From Avena insularis (lineage: Eukaryota; Streptophyta; Magnoliopsida; Poales; Poaceae), in contig CM042697.1 of the NCBI GenBank assembly GCA_023614405.1, forward strand, positions 159,874,149 to 159,938,148: DNA of 64,000 nucleotides. Direction: 5' to 3'. The stretch's first letter is position 1. Each line of letters opens with the position of its first letter. Positions 22,911 to 34,456 of this stretch are shown one piece after another. The position numbers were made by a program, and so were the translations under genes. The notes under the pieces are model-generated. The model saw nothing but the letters and a program-made list of their open reading frames with translations, made no database searches and had not been told where the DNA came from.

Positions 22911-25900
22911 TGTGGCGCACCGCAAAACCACTACTAGAAAATCGCGTTGTTTTTGTGCATTGCATCATCATGACCGCATGCTCATGTCATCATGCCACAT
23001 TGCTTTTGAGCATCGCCATCATCATGCATTTGTTTGTCTGAAACTATTTTCGAAAAACATATTTTGTTTTCTAAATACCCCGCCTTTATTTCAAATCCAA
23101 AACCCGGGTCTCCGGATATTTTGTTTTGTCTACCAACAGTTTTCAAACGCCCCGTTTTAAATATTAAAAATATTTATTTTATTTTTCGGGGGCAGCCGTA
23201 CCGGGCCGATCCGACCCAGTCGGCCACCCCCAGTGCAAACCAGAATTCCCCTAAAACCTTTTCCTACCTAACTCTATCCTACCCAGCCCCCTCCACATCA
23301 CCCCGGCCAACCACGGCTTGCCACATCCCCCTGGCCTAAATTCCACCCTATCAGCCGCTGCCACCTCACCCCCACCTACACCTAACCCCAGCCGACCAGG
23401 CCACCTGGGCACACGCCCCAACCCCACCTGCGGCCCCGGCCCACTTCCCCTGGGAACCGGTCCCACCGACCCCGCTCTGGACAGCCTCTCCCGTGCCCAC
23501 CTCCCACGCGACCCCGCGCCCACCTGGCCCCACCCTCGCCTCGAAACCATCGCTCGCGGCCGCCCCTCTCCTCCTTCCTCCTCTGCTTCGCCCCGCAGCC
23601 CCATCCACGCCGTCGCGACCTTCCGGGATCCGCCGCCGCCAGCAGGTCCCTCCTCCTCCGCGCCTCTCCGCATCGCCTCCCCCGAGCCGCCTCGCCGCTG
23701 GTACCTGGGCGTCCTCGTCGGCTCCGCCCTCTCCCGCGTGCCCCACCGCTCCTTCCCTCTCGGCTCGATCCGCCGCCGCCGGCGCGGGCCTCACCTCCGG
23801 CGTTCGGCCTTCCTTCTCCTCGGCGACCCGGCCTTCCTCGTCCTCTCGCGGCCCCGCGGCCCCGAGCCCGCGACCGTCTCGCCGTCTCCCCTTTCCGGCC
23901 GCGGACAGCTCCGTCGTCACCCTCTTCCCGTCGCTCTGTCGCCGGCCCCTCCTTGCGCCGTCCTTGCTGTGTCGCCTCTTCCTCGTGCTCTCTGTGGGCC
24001 GCCGCGCGTCCTTCCCCACCGGCAACCGCGGAACCCTGCCTCCCGTCCTTCCTCCTCGGCCACCCCATCTTCCTCGCCCGCGGCCGCGCTCCAGCGCCGG
24101 ACGTCGCTCGCCTCAGTCGTCAGTGTGCGCCGCTCGATGCTGCCGTCGTCCTACCATTTTTGTCATCCTAGTATCAGGTTGCCTCTGTCAATGCTTCTGT
24201 GCTTCGTGTTTGAGTACAAAACGAGTTAGCCTGTGTCCTTTCTGTCGTGTATGTTTGTCTGGAACGCTGCCAAGATCTCCAACATGGGTACGCCAAGATT
24301 GTTGCGGTTGAACAAGTGCGATCCTAGAGTGGTAAAGGCCATCTGCCAAGTTGCCATGGAAGAAAGACGACCGATCTGATCTCCAACACGGTCCGCTAGG
24401 AACCTCGGCATGGACTCCAAGATCTTCGTCAGGAAACCCCGCAAGCACGAACCCAAATTCGTCGAGACCCTGAAGACCGATCCCGGAGTCCGAAGACCGA
24501 ACCTGACACGCCAAGCTCTCCTGCCCGGACCCGATGTTTGAAGCCCCGAAGCCCCGTTCTGAAGACGATCCTGCCGAGACCAAACCCCGGCGCGTCAAGC
24601 TCTCCTTCCCGGATGCCAAGGTCATCGACATGGATACGCCAAGTACTTCCTCGAGGACGCCAAGCACTTCACCCTAGGTGCCAAGACCGACTCGATGGCG
24701 TGGGCCCGACAAGATCTTCTCGACGTCAAGACCGACGACACGACCCGACGACCGCAGATGCGACAAGATCGTCTCTCGGACGCCAAGTTCTTCTTCCCGA
24801 ATGCCAAGACCGATCTCATCGAACCGAACCTTGCCTTCCCGTCGAACCCGGAGACCGAACCCGTCGAACCCTCGGTGAACCCCAAGATCGCCGATACCCG
24901 ATGTGTGACCCTAAGCCCCTATTTTTATAAATGATATATTTTGTTGCATATTAAATTGTTCATCTCGCATGCATATCATGTGGGTTGGGGCATTATGCCG
25001 ATACACCTTATAATTAAATATGGGATCCATATGCGGGCAAATCTAGTCTTATATTGGTCCCATTTAAATTTGTGTAGAGAACCGGTGCTATCTTTTGCCA
25101 TGTTAAAACAACAATTAATTGCGGGGTATCTAAATAACTTGAACCATCTAAATAATTGTCGGAACCCCGGTTCCGCTTAATATTGCCTAATTGCATCGCA
25201 TCTTTGCCATGTCATACATCATACATGCACCATGCCCGATCTTTTGTCGTAGTATTAAATAGTGCATCCGGTGTTTATTCTAGTGTTTTGCTTCTTCGCG
25301 GATAAGGCCGTTGAGATGATGCGAGTGTCGATCCGATCTTCGAATAAATCTTCGACAATGTTTTCAGGCGAGCATCTCCCCCTTTCTACCTATCTTACTT
25401 TTATAGTATTTATTCCCTCCTGTTGATCTATTGCTATCCGTGTTGCGATGCTCTAGTTTTCGTACCCGTGATATCCGTGCGACCTTATATTGCCTTGGAC
25501 ACATCCTATTACCTGTTGATTGGTAGATAGTTGGACTTGCGCGTCGTAGTCCCTTGCTCAAGTGTTGTTGCGTGTCGTCAAGTACCACAGTTGTTGGAGT
25601 TCTGCCGCATGCTTTATGTTGGAGATGATCATGGTTTTAATTACTGTTTAATAACTAAAATTGAAGTAGGTAAATGCAGAGGCACCGGTGGGTTATAGAC
25701 AATATTTGGTTTCCGACCGCTCACTGGTGTCCCGTAGGACCCCGAGTTCTTGACACCTGTTCCGAGATCGAGCGCGCTAACCACATGTGGGATGTGTGGG
25801 CACCCCATCGATTTAGTACCTGATTCCAAGTATTGTACTGGGGGCCACAACTAGTTTGAGGTTTTATTACTATTCTGTACTTATGCCATGTTTTACTGCT

Positions 25901-27179
25901 TTATTTGAATTGTGCGATGGATAGTCTGTACTGTTTAGGATCGTGACCCGTTTTCGCTGTATCGACAAGCCCGAGTTTGGGTTCGATCGTTCAGCTGGCT
26001 CCACAAACCCTGAGTCCGTCTCGGAGCCCGGCCGACTTTGTTGCGGGTGTACTTAGTGGGGTGCCCCCCCCCGTGCTTGCTTTGGGTCTGGGAAACGTCA
26101 TGACTTAGGCCCCGCCGACATACCGATGGGTGTATGTTAATTGATCCGCAAAAGGGTGCGTGTGGATATCTCATGCTAATCGCGTGTGGATACTTTGGTG
26201 CACCCCTGCAGGGTTAAATCTTTTCGAAAAGCCGTGTCCGCGGTTATGGACGACTTGGAGCACAGTTCTCGATCATAGACAACTATAACTAAAGTTTACT
26301 GTTATAATTTGACTTGTATACGATATGACTAGTAATCAGCTTCACTGCAACGGAATGGCTAAATAAAAGTACCAACAACTGCGGGGTTTGGGATATCTCA
26401 TGCTAATTATATCTGAGTAGTAAGTGTTGCAACTACAACGGAATGGTTAACTAAAACTGCCCACTGCTTATTTCATCAGAATGACTATCTATACCTGACT
26501 AGTAATTGATGCAACGATAACTGAATAACTAAAACTGCCAACTGTGTGAGTTCCTCGGTTGACTTCCTCGTTTGGTCTCAAGGGGAAATACCAGGATGGG
26601 TTTGTTTGGTGGTAGCATCAGGTTGGTTCCGAATAGATCATTCTTATCCCTCTCTGATAGCCGACAGTTATATCGAGTCTCTATAGGTTGTTTAGTGCAT
26701 CTTTGCTTGCCGCTTGATCCACCATACCTATGTGGCGAGGACCGAATTCTAGTCTCGCAGTGTCTTGGCCTCGATCGGCGCTCCTCTTTTTCCTTTGCCC
26801 TTTGTCGGCACCCCTTTTGTTTAGCAGGTTTGAGATCGACGTCGTTAGCAGGGTTACCCTTCCGGCTTGGCCTGGGCAGGGTTAAGGACGCCATTGGTTA
26901 TTCTTCAGGGCTCTTAGCCCCATTTGCATCTTGTCCGTAGTCGGACGCTCTACCGTTTTCAAGGTGATTTGGATCTTTGTATTGTATATCCGTATTCCTG
27001 ACTCTTTGAGTCATTGTAGTATATATCTGTTCTGTGGGTCCCATCGAGGACTATTGTGTAATGTTATTACTTCGTTTTCCACCCGCACGAAAGTGCCTGG
27101 TGGGCACCTTTGAATCGTTTCTATGCGGGTTTGGCGGGATTCGCTAAAACTTGCATAGGGCCGAGTTGAGGTGTTCTGA
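22911..27179 (+). repeat. 3' LTR of LARD-like element 1
   Basis: Copy of 17867-22120 offset by 5043-5055 bp. Begins TGTGGCGCACCGC. Has an 8-9 base C run at about 26064 not present in the partner. The GC-rich block at 23290-24170 again gives long frames on both strands, which is a composition effect. Confidence 0.88.
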
Positions 27180-28561
27180 TGGAGCATCTTAGCGAGGTGA
27201 GCAGCGAGCAGCGTGGCGCTTGCAGGTCAGCGGGCCGGCGAGCAACGCGTGAGAGGTAGCAGCTAGCGGGGCTAGCACGGGACCACTGGCAGCAGCGGCG
27301 CGCTGGCAGTGGCGGCAACACTTGCAGTGGCGTCAGCATTGGGCCAGCGCAGGGCCAGCAGCGCGTGGGCGAGTGGGCGCTGGCAGCGTCGGCGCGGCGA
27401 TAGTCAGGCCCTAGCGCCCGGTGGGCGGGCGCTGGCGAGCATAGCGGCAAGCGGGATTCGAGGCAGGAGCGCGCGTGGCGGCTGTGGCGGGCCAGATGGC
27501 GGGACGGCGCGGTGGTCACGGGACCCAGCGGCCAGCAGGCAAGACGTGGGAACCGGCGGCGGTCAACGCAGGCGGTCTTGCGAGATCGGTCGAGAGCAAG
27601 ACGAAAGCGTGTGGGAGATCTGGGCTGAAAAGCTCCTGGGAAAATATCTGGGCCGGCCGATAGTACCGGCCCACCCGGGCGGTACTACCGGGCCGGCCGG
27701 TAGTACCGGATTTAGGTACCTAGTGAGGCAGAGAGAAAACGAGCCGCTCTGGGCGGTGGTAGTCGGTCGGCCCAAAATGACGATTAAGTAAATATTCAAA
27801 CGGCAATAACTTTTGACTGGAAGCTCCGATTGACCCGATTCCAATTGCGTTGGATAGAGGACGACAAGGGCTTCCCAATAAAAGGTGGAAATAATGGTTA
27901 TCACCAAGTGAGAAAGTATCAAGTAGAATAATGTGAGATACCTCACTTGGTGAGAAACCGAAAAGCCGCATAAATCAAAATCGCAACAAGATACAAACGG
28001 AAGATCCGATTTTGATGAACAAGAAATTTTTATGGAGATTAACACAAGCTCTATATCCTCACATGGGTAATACCAAATAACAACCAAATACGATGATGCA
28101 AGTATGCAAAGGTTTGAGCTCACTCCGAATGATGTGACCGAATTACTCATACGAGAGCCCCTCTTGATAGTACAGTTATCTATCCTAAACCCGGTCTCAC
28201 ACACACAACGTGAGACCGGCAAAATGGAAAACCTATCAAGATTATACCTTTGCCCTGAGCATTACACCTAAGCTCGATGTAGACGATCTTTTCCTTCTCA
28301 AGATGGAACGCCTATCTTGATTCCTCATCATCGATCCATGATCACCGAGGATGGCTAGCATCAAACATGAGATCTTCTATAGATGGCGCATTTTGAGCTT
28401 GCACAACATATCTTCTTCTCATTTCATCGACCTTGAAGCCGACACAAGCTCCAAGTGATGCCAATGGACAAATCCTACAAGTTCAACTTAATACACACAT
28501 TAGTCTATAAAGATTGTCATTAATTACCAAAAGCACACATGGGGCCCAACATGTTCTTTCA
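27180..28561 (-). repeat. 5' LTR of gag-only SIRE element, second part
   Basis: Continues the LTR cut at 17866. First half is GC-rich with many gctggc/gcagcg runs (27190-27560). Then comes a cluster of CCGG-type motifs (27650-27715: ggccgatagtaccggcc, ggcggtactaccggg, ccggtagtaccgg), then sequence shared with 9798-10620. Ends ATGTTCTTTCA at 28561. Confidence 0.88.
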
Positions 28562-29411
28562 GAAGTGAACAAACTTCCACGATCAGATACGATCTTCTTG
28601 GGAACACCATGGAGAACGACTATCCGGGATACATATAGCTTTGCCAACTGGCTTGCGGTAATGCTTTCCCGAACATTAAGGAAGTGAGCAACTTTGGATA
28701 GTCGATCAATAACTACCCATATGACATCATTTCCTGCTTGTGTCCTTGGTAGTCCAGTGATGAAATCCATACCAATTTCATCCCATTTCCACTCAAGAAT
28801 TTTCAACGGCTGCAGAAGTCCAGCAGGCCTTTGGTGTTCAGCCTTCACACGATGGCAAACGTCACACTCTACAACAAAGCGAGCGATTTATGGTTTCATT
28901 CCACTCCACCAGAATCTTTGACGGAGATCTCGGTACAACTTGGTACCACCAGGTGGATAGACAGAGGGGATTCATGAGCTTCTAGTAGGATTAGATCTTT
29001 GATTTTCCGACTATTTGGAACCACTAGCCGGTTACTGAAGTATAGGATACCTTGATCATTGACGGAGAAACATTTAGCTTCACCGCTTGCAACACGTTCT
29101 TTGATCTTGGTAACCTCATCGTCTTGATTTTGAGCTTCCTTGATTTGATCCTCGAGAGAAGATTTTATTTCAAGGTTAGCAAGGAATCCACAAGGAACTA
29201 CTTCAAGGTTAAGACGCTTGATTTCCTCATAGAGAGCAGGTTGGGCTTGTGAAATCATCAGATTGTTGCAATAAGACTTCCGACTTAGCGCATCAGCAAT
29301 GACGTTGGCTTTGCCGGGTTGATAGTTGAGACCCAAATCATAATCTTTGATGAGTTCCAACCATCGTCTTTGCCTAAGATTCAGATCTGGCTGGGTAAAG
29401 AGATACTTCAA
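28562..29411 (-). pseudogene. Tekay-like RNase H end and integrase, truncated by SIRE insertion
   Basis: The RNase H end shows [19 protein letters not shown] (about 29310). The H2C2 zinc region is degenerate near 28900. The integrase core has the first Asp in GMDFITGLPR (about 28767) and the second in IVSDRGSLFTSE (about 28584). The frame is cut after FTS at 28562, before the catalytic Glu and the chromodomain. A frame break near 28850-28900 separates the two parts. Confidence 0.86.
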
Positions 29412-30744
29412 ACTTTTATGATCCGAGTAAAGTTCGCAATGGTTACCGATGAGGTAATGTCGCCATTGCTTAAGAGCATGAACAACAACAGCGATTCGAG
29501 ATCATGGGTTGGATAATTGTTCTCATGTGGGTTCAACTGCCGAGAAGCATAGGCCACTACATGACCATCTTGCATTAACACACAACCGAGTCCTTGAAGA
29601 GAAGCGTTACGGTAGATGACGAAATACTTGCTTGTATCCGGAAGGACAAGCACAGGAGCGGTGGTTAGCTTAGTTTTCAAGGATTGAAAGCTTTCTTCTA
29701 CCTTTTCTGACCATTCAAACTTCTTATCTTTCTTAAGAAGATCGGTCATAGGCTTGGATATCTTGGAGAAGTTCTCGATGAATCGGTGGTAATAACCACC
29801 ATTCCAAGAAAACTTTGGACTTCCTTGACTGAAGTAGGTGACTTCCATTCCAGAATGGTCTAAACCTTATCCGGTATGACAGCAACACTGCTTGCAGACA
29901 CAACATGGCCAAGGAAGATGAGATCTTGTAACCAGAACTCACATTTGGAGAACTTGGCATAGAGACGATGTTCACGAAGTTTAGTCAACACCAAACGTAG
30001 ATGTTCGGCATGCTCTTCTTTGGTATTGGAGTATATTATAATGTCATCAATGTATACCACGACGAACTTGTCGAGATATTCCATTAATACGGAGTTCATG
30101 AGCCTCATAAATGTGGCAGGGGCATTGGTTAACCCGAAGGACATCACTGTTTACTCGTAAAGACCATAATGAGTTGTGAATGCTGTCTTTGGGATATCCT
30201 CCTTCCTGATCTTGATTTGATGATACCCTGATCTTAAATCCATTTTGGAGAAGACAGTGGCACCACTTAATTGATCAAAGAGGTCATTTATCCGAGGAAG
30301 TGGGTACTTATTCTTGATTGTCACCGCGTTGAGTGGACGGTAATGAATAACCAATCTTGGAATATTTGTATCCCGCTTCTTGACAAAGATGGTAGGGCAA
30401 CCCCAAGAGGATGTGCCAGGTTGGATGTAGCCTAGGCCCTCTAGCTCTTCAAGTTGCTTCTTCAACTCAACCAACTCATGAGAAGGCATGTGGTAAGGTC
30501 TTTTGGAGATAGGAGCAGTTACAGGAACTAGCTCTATGAAAAACTCCACACTTCGATCAGGTGGCATGCCAGGCAACTCTTCAGGAAAGACATCCGGAAA
30601 ATCACAGACTACATGGACATCTTGGACCTCGAGAGTAGGTAGGACATCCATGGCATACAACTCAGAGAAAGGTTTAAGGACTGCTGACGGAGACTTTGAA
30701 CCAGCAGTCCAATACTTGACAGTTATGCTAGCAGGAGAGGTCAA
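29408..30744 (-). pseudogene. Tekay-like reverse transcriptase, with in-frame stop
   Basis: Motifs in order: [57 protein letters not shown], then TAA at 30151-30153 (a Tyr codon in relatives), [20 protein letters not shown] at 30043-30054 and SKCEFWL. A frame change near 29850 leads into thumb and RNase H start ([37 protein letters not shown]). Not functional. Confidence 0.88.
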
Positions 30745-30776
30745 GTAACTGTTCTAAGTCCACAGTCAATGACGGC

Positions 30777-31430
30777 TTAATACTTGGTTAACCAGTCCAT
30801 GCCTAGAATGACATCTATGTCAGTTGACTTGAGTGCAATGAGAGAAGTGGGAAACTTCTGATATACTATATCTATCTGAACCCCATGAGTACCCCAGATG
30901 GTCTGCCAGCGAGACCCGGGAGTTCTAATCTCTAGAGGAGAGTCCATAGCTTGAAAGGTGATATCATTCATTTGTGGAAAATCTTGTGATATGAATGTAT
31001 GTGATGCTCCAGAATCAAACAAGATTGTTGCGAGAATTGAATTGACACAGAGTGTACCCAGAATGACGCGTGGATCATCCTGAGCTTCTTCAACAGTGAC
31101 ATGGGTCAGATGACCACGTCCAGCACCTTGAGCTTTATCATTCTTCTTTGCCTGCTGATCATTGTGACCGATAGCCCTTTGAGAACACTCCCTTGAGTAG
31201 TGACTAGGCTGATAACAGGAGTAGAAGGTAACTCCAGTGTAAGAACCAGCAGGAGGACGATAGTTTGCTCCACCAGTATTTGACTGTGGCTGACGAGAAG
31301 CATTGCGAGAAGACTTGGGTGCATAAGGAGCACGAGGCACAACACTGTAGGGAACAAAGACACAGCGCTTCTTGTTACCAGAGGAAGAAGCACGAGAATT
31401 TCCTTCTTCATGCTTCTGAGAGACCTCCAT
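30777..31430 (-). pseudogene. Tekay-like gag end and aspartic protease
   Basis: A knuckle remnant, SCYQPSHYSREC (about 31190), has lost its first Cys. The protease active site is LFDSGASHTFIS at 30999-31016, and the flap/C-terminal motif is DVILGMDWL followed by TKY and a stop at 30777. Relatives continue from protease into RT in one frame, so a stop breaks the polyprotein here. Confidence 0.85.
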
Positions 31431-31475
31431 ATCCTTCCTTCCATGCTCTCGAGTAAGAGCCTGATTGTGCAGTTC

Positions 31476-32186
31476 CTAGAAAGACTGGAACTTGAAGGGC
31501 AGCAACTCATAGCGAAGTGCAGGGTTAAGTCCCTTACGGAACAACTCTTGCTTATCTTCATCATTGGTCACATACCTAGTTGCATAACGAGCTAGGCGAG
31601 TAAACTCACGCCCATATGTTTCAATATCCCTATGCCCCTGAGTCAGATCTAGAAACTCCCTTATTTTGAGATCCATGATGGGCTAAGGGATATAAGAGGC
31701 ACGGAATGCTGCAAAAAACTCTTCCCAAGTAACAACATGTCCCTAAGCTTGCAGATTCAAAAAACCTTCCCACCAAACACCAGCCTCACCTTCCAGTTGA
31801 TAGGTGGCAAAGTTAACATGATCAGCTGGACGGACACGAAGAGCACTGAACTTGCGCTCTATGGTGTGAAGCCAATCATCAGCTTCAAGGGGCTCCTTAG
31901 GGTGGGTGAAGATTGGAGGAAAAGAGTGGATGAAATCTCCAAGTGTGACACAGTCGTCATGACGACGTTCAGTGTTCTGCGCCACACGCTCCAGAAGGCG
32001 TTCATTGCTCAGACAGTTGGTCTCAATGTTGTTGAGAATCTCGGCCATTGTGGGAGGTGGCGGAAGTTCCTATTCAGCATTGTTGTTTCCTCGACGGCCA
32101 ACAGAACCACGAGTACCAGACGACATCCTGAGGAGAAAACAGAAACCATGAGAATGGATTCACCAAAAAGGTACATCAAAGGATGA
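31476..32186 (-). pseudogene. Tekay-like gag (capsid)
   Basis: From MAEILNNIETNCLSNERLLE (32048) through EADDWLHTIERKFSALR, VNFATYQLEGEAGVWWEGF (31760), then a stop/frame break at 31743, then IREFLDLTQGHRDIETYGRE and ELFRKGLNPALRYEL (31676-31476). This is the plant Gypsy retrotransposon gag fold. Upstream to 32190 the frame is poorly conserved. Confidence 0.84.
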
Positions 32187-32709
32187 CATGAACCATGTAG
32201 AAAGATCATTGTAGATGTGAACATGTGGATGAATATTATATCAATGCATTAAGTATGGAAGTAGAACAGGCATACAAAACATATACAATACCAACTTAGA
32301 TACAAACCATAAAAGTGGAATGCAAGCATGATATGATACCAACAAGTCACAAAAGAATAGAGAGCAGAGTTATAGGCATCCTCAGCAAAGTTGAAAAACA
32401 ATGCTTCAGTTGCACAGATTTATCTTGGATACTCTGAGCCTTGCAACCGAGTACGGATTACTAGGGAAAAAACAACCCAAACCCGGATAACCTAAAAGGT
32501 TGAAATGATAGACGAGATTTGAAAACTTTGCAAACAAAACGAGGTAAGATAACTCAGCAATAGAACAACCTTGGATAAGGAGTAAAAAGAGTCCTATTCA
32601 GAGTTTTACAAATAGTTTTTAGGTTTCAAATAGTTTTCTCAAACTCTAGACTCAACATCGACCAACTAGAAGGGTTTCCTACAGGCAGTCCTGCTCTGAT
32701 ACCAAAATC
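32187..32709 (-). other. 5' leader and PBS of Tekay-like element
   Basis: Untranslated leader between PBS and gag. The PBS is the minus-strand TGGTATCAGAGC at 32693-32704, five bases after the LTR end (initiator Met tRNA). No ORF of note. Confidence 0.75.
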
Positions 32710-34456
32710 TGTCACGACCCGGGATCAGGGCTAGACAAATACCCGATCCTCATCTGATATAAGCCTAACCTAAATTCTGAAGCACGCAGGGAGAGATCGG
32801 TAACATTACAGAACATACAAACCATACATTAATAAGGTAAACTCTCAAGAGAGTTACAAACCAGTCATACAAGCCAGGAGTCATAGACCCAACATTACAT
32901 CAAACAACGGAAGCAAACAAGTTGTTCTAAACAACAAACTTAGCAAAGGGCCTAGGAGGCCTTAAATAGAAGTAGCGACCCTTCCATAGATCCTAGGCTG
33001 TTGGCCGGGAACCCCGACTACTCATCGACTTCGACATAGAAACCACCTTCAGTTGGAGTAGCTTCATCTGAAGAAAACATCAACGAAGCAAGGCTGAGTA
33101 CAGGGTGTACTCCACAAGACTTATGGCTAGTGGAGTTATTTCGCATAAAGCCATCTTTTGTTTTAAAAACAAGAGGGAGAAGAAACTCGTCTAGTCAGAC
33201 CATTTTCAAAGGGTATAAGAAGACTACAACTCTAGCTCTTAGAATCATCTCCGGTATCCACCAAGTACCATCATCAACTGAACCTCTCTTCCCGGACTAC
33301 CCCCTCAAACAACCCCGAGGAAGTACTCTGGATCTCACATTAGTTGGCCAAGTTTTACCATTCGGTTATAATTTTCTATGATCACAGAATCCATTCCCAA
33401 GTCGTCCATAACCGTGGACACGACTTTTCGAAAATATTAATAACCCTGCAGGGGTGCACAACTTTACCCGCATGTACCAACTGATTCTTAATGCCAAATT
33501 ATTAGCCCTCTTCCTTGGAAGGCCGGCAGAGAGTGGTTGAAAATGTATGATTATAGCTTAGTTAGATAGAGTTCATTTTTCTGAACATTTTGATATATTA
33601 TTTGTATTTTTCTGATTTAAAATGAATTAGTTATGAATTTCTCCAATTTTAATTCATTTTTGAAATATTTAAAATAATTTCCAACTTGGGCCCACATGTC
33701 AGACTTTAATTAATTTTAGAAATTTTTTATGAAAAAGATTAAAAGTCTTACAGGTATGGCCCACCTGTCAGGGATTTCTTAATTACAGAAATCAATAAAA
33801 GAAAAAGGGAAAAGGGATTATGACAACAGCATGACATCATGCTGATGTCATCAATGGTGGAGCTCGAGATCGAGCACGGATCTCTCGATCCAGTGCATGC
33901 CTGGACACACGGGTGAGGGCATTGGAAAGAGGTGACGACGAGGAGTCGTACTGTTCTTGGTCACCAGAGACGGCGACGCAACGACGGCAAGCGGCGGCGC
34001 CGTCGGGCTCACGCGGGGAAGATGGTTCAGAGGGGGGGAGGAAAAAGAGGGGCGCGTTAGCACCGCAAGATCACCATGAGCATGGTGGAGGGGTCGGGGA
34101 GGCCGGACGACGACGGATCAACGGTGACAACGGCGGCGGCTGACGGTGCTTCGGGGTTGATTCCAGCGAGGAGGGGCTTCCCAGCACGCCTGCTTCGAGG
34201 GGGAGGTCGAGGAAGACACCGTGTGTCCAACGGTGGCGTTGGCTTGAGCTAGGGCGGCCGGAGACAGCGGGGACGAACGGCGGCAGTAGCTAGGGTTCGT
34301 CGGCCATGGCGAGAAGCTGAGGAAGAGAGGGGGAAGTGGCGGGCTTGGGTTCTTTGGCGGCGACGTTGGGCCCTTATAGACGTCCTGGGGCGTCGACACG
34401 AATCCTGGCGCACGCCGGCACAACGGAGCTCGACAGCGAGCTGCTTCGCTCGATCC
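32710..34456 (-). repeat. 5' LTR of Tekay-like element, first part
   Basis: Left tip tgtcacgacccgggatc (minus strand ends GGTCGTGACA). Contains AT-rich then GC-rich sequence (33850-34440) with short overlapping frames of no clear meaning. Interrupted at 34456 by LARD-like element 2; the five bases gatcc (34452-34456) are repeated at 56118-56122. Confidence 0.85.

Larger units (their letters stand above)
17867..27179 (+). mobile_element. LARD-like non-autonomous LTR element, 4.25 kb LTRs and 790-bp interior
   Basis: Two direct copies, 17867-22120 and 22911-27179, enclose only 790 bp. The interior starts with TGGTATCAGA at 22123 (PBS core, initiator Met), so the element is on the plus strand. 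Flanks are gtgga (17862-17866) and atgga (after 27178), a TSD with one mismatch; removing the element rejoins the SIRE LTR sensibly (cgggtgga/gcatct). No gag or pol domain is present. Giant LTRs with an empty interior fit large retrotransposon derivatives (LARDs), although known LARDs such as Sukkula have larger interiors. Confidence 0.83.
9798..28561 (-). mobile_element. SIRE/Maximus-like Ty1/Copia, gag-only derivative, interrupted by a LARD-like element
   Basis: The 3' LTR part is 9798-10620, the interior 10621-16780, and the 5' LTR 16781-17866 plus 27180-28561 (split by the element 17867-27179). LTR tips are TGAAAGGATA...TGTTCTTTCA, as in grass SIRE-lineage Copia. The PBS complements initiator tRNA-Met and the PPT sits at 10621-10636. 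Only gag is coded; I find no protease, integrase or RT motif in 10621-14328. It needs proteins from another element to move. It interrupts a Tekay-like integrase frame at 28562; the right TSD copy should be gaagt (28562-28566), and the left one lies outside the window. Confidence 0.87.

Noticed and set aside
17867..27179. Tandem segmental duplication of about 5 kb
   Set aside because: A PBS after the first copy and a short target duplication outside explain the two copies as LTRs.
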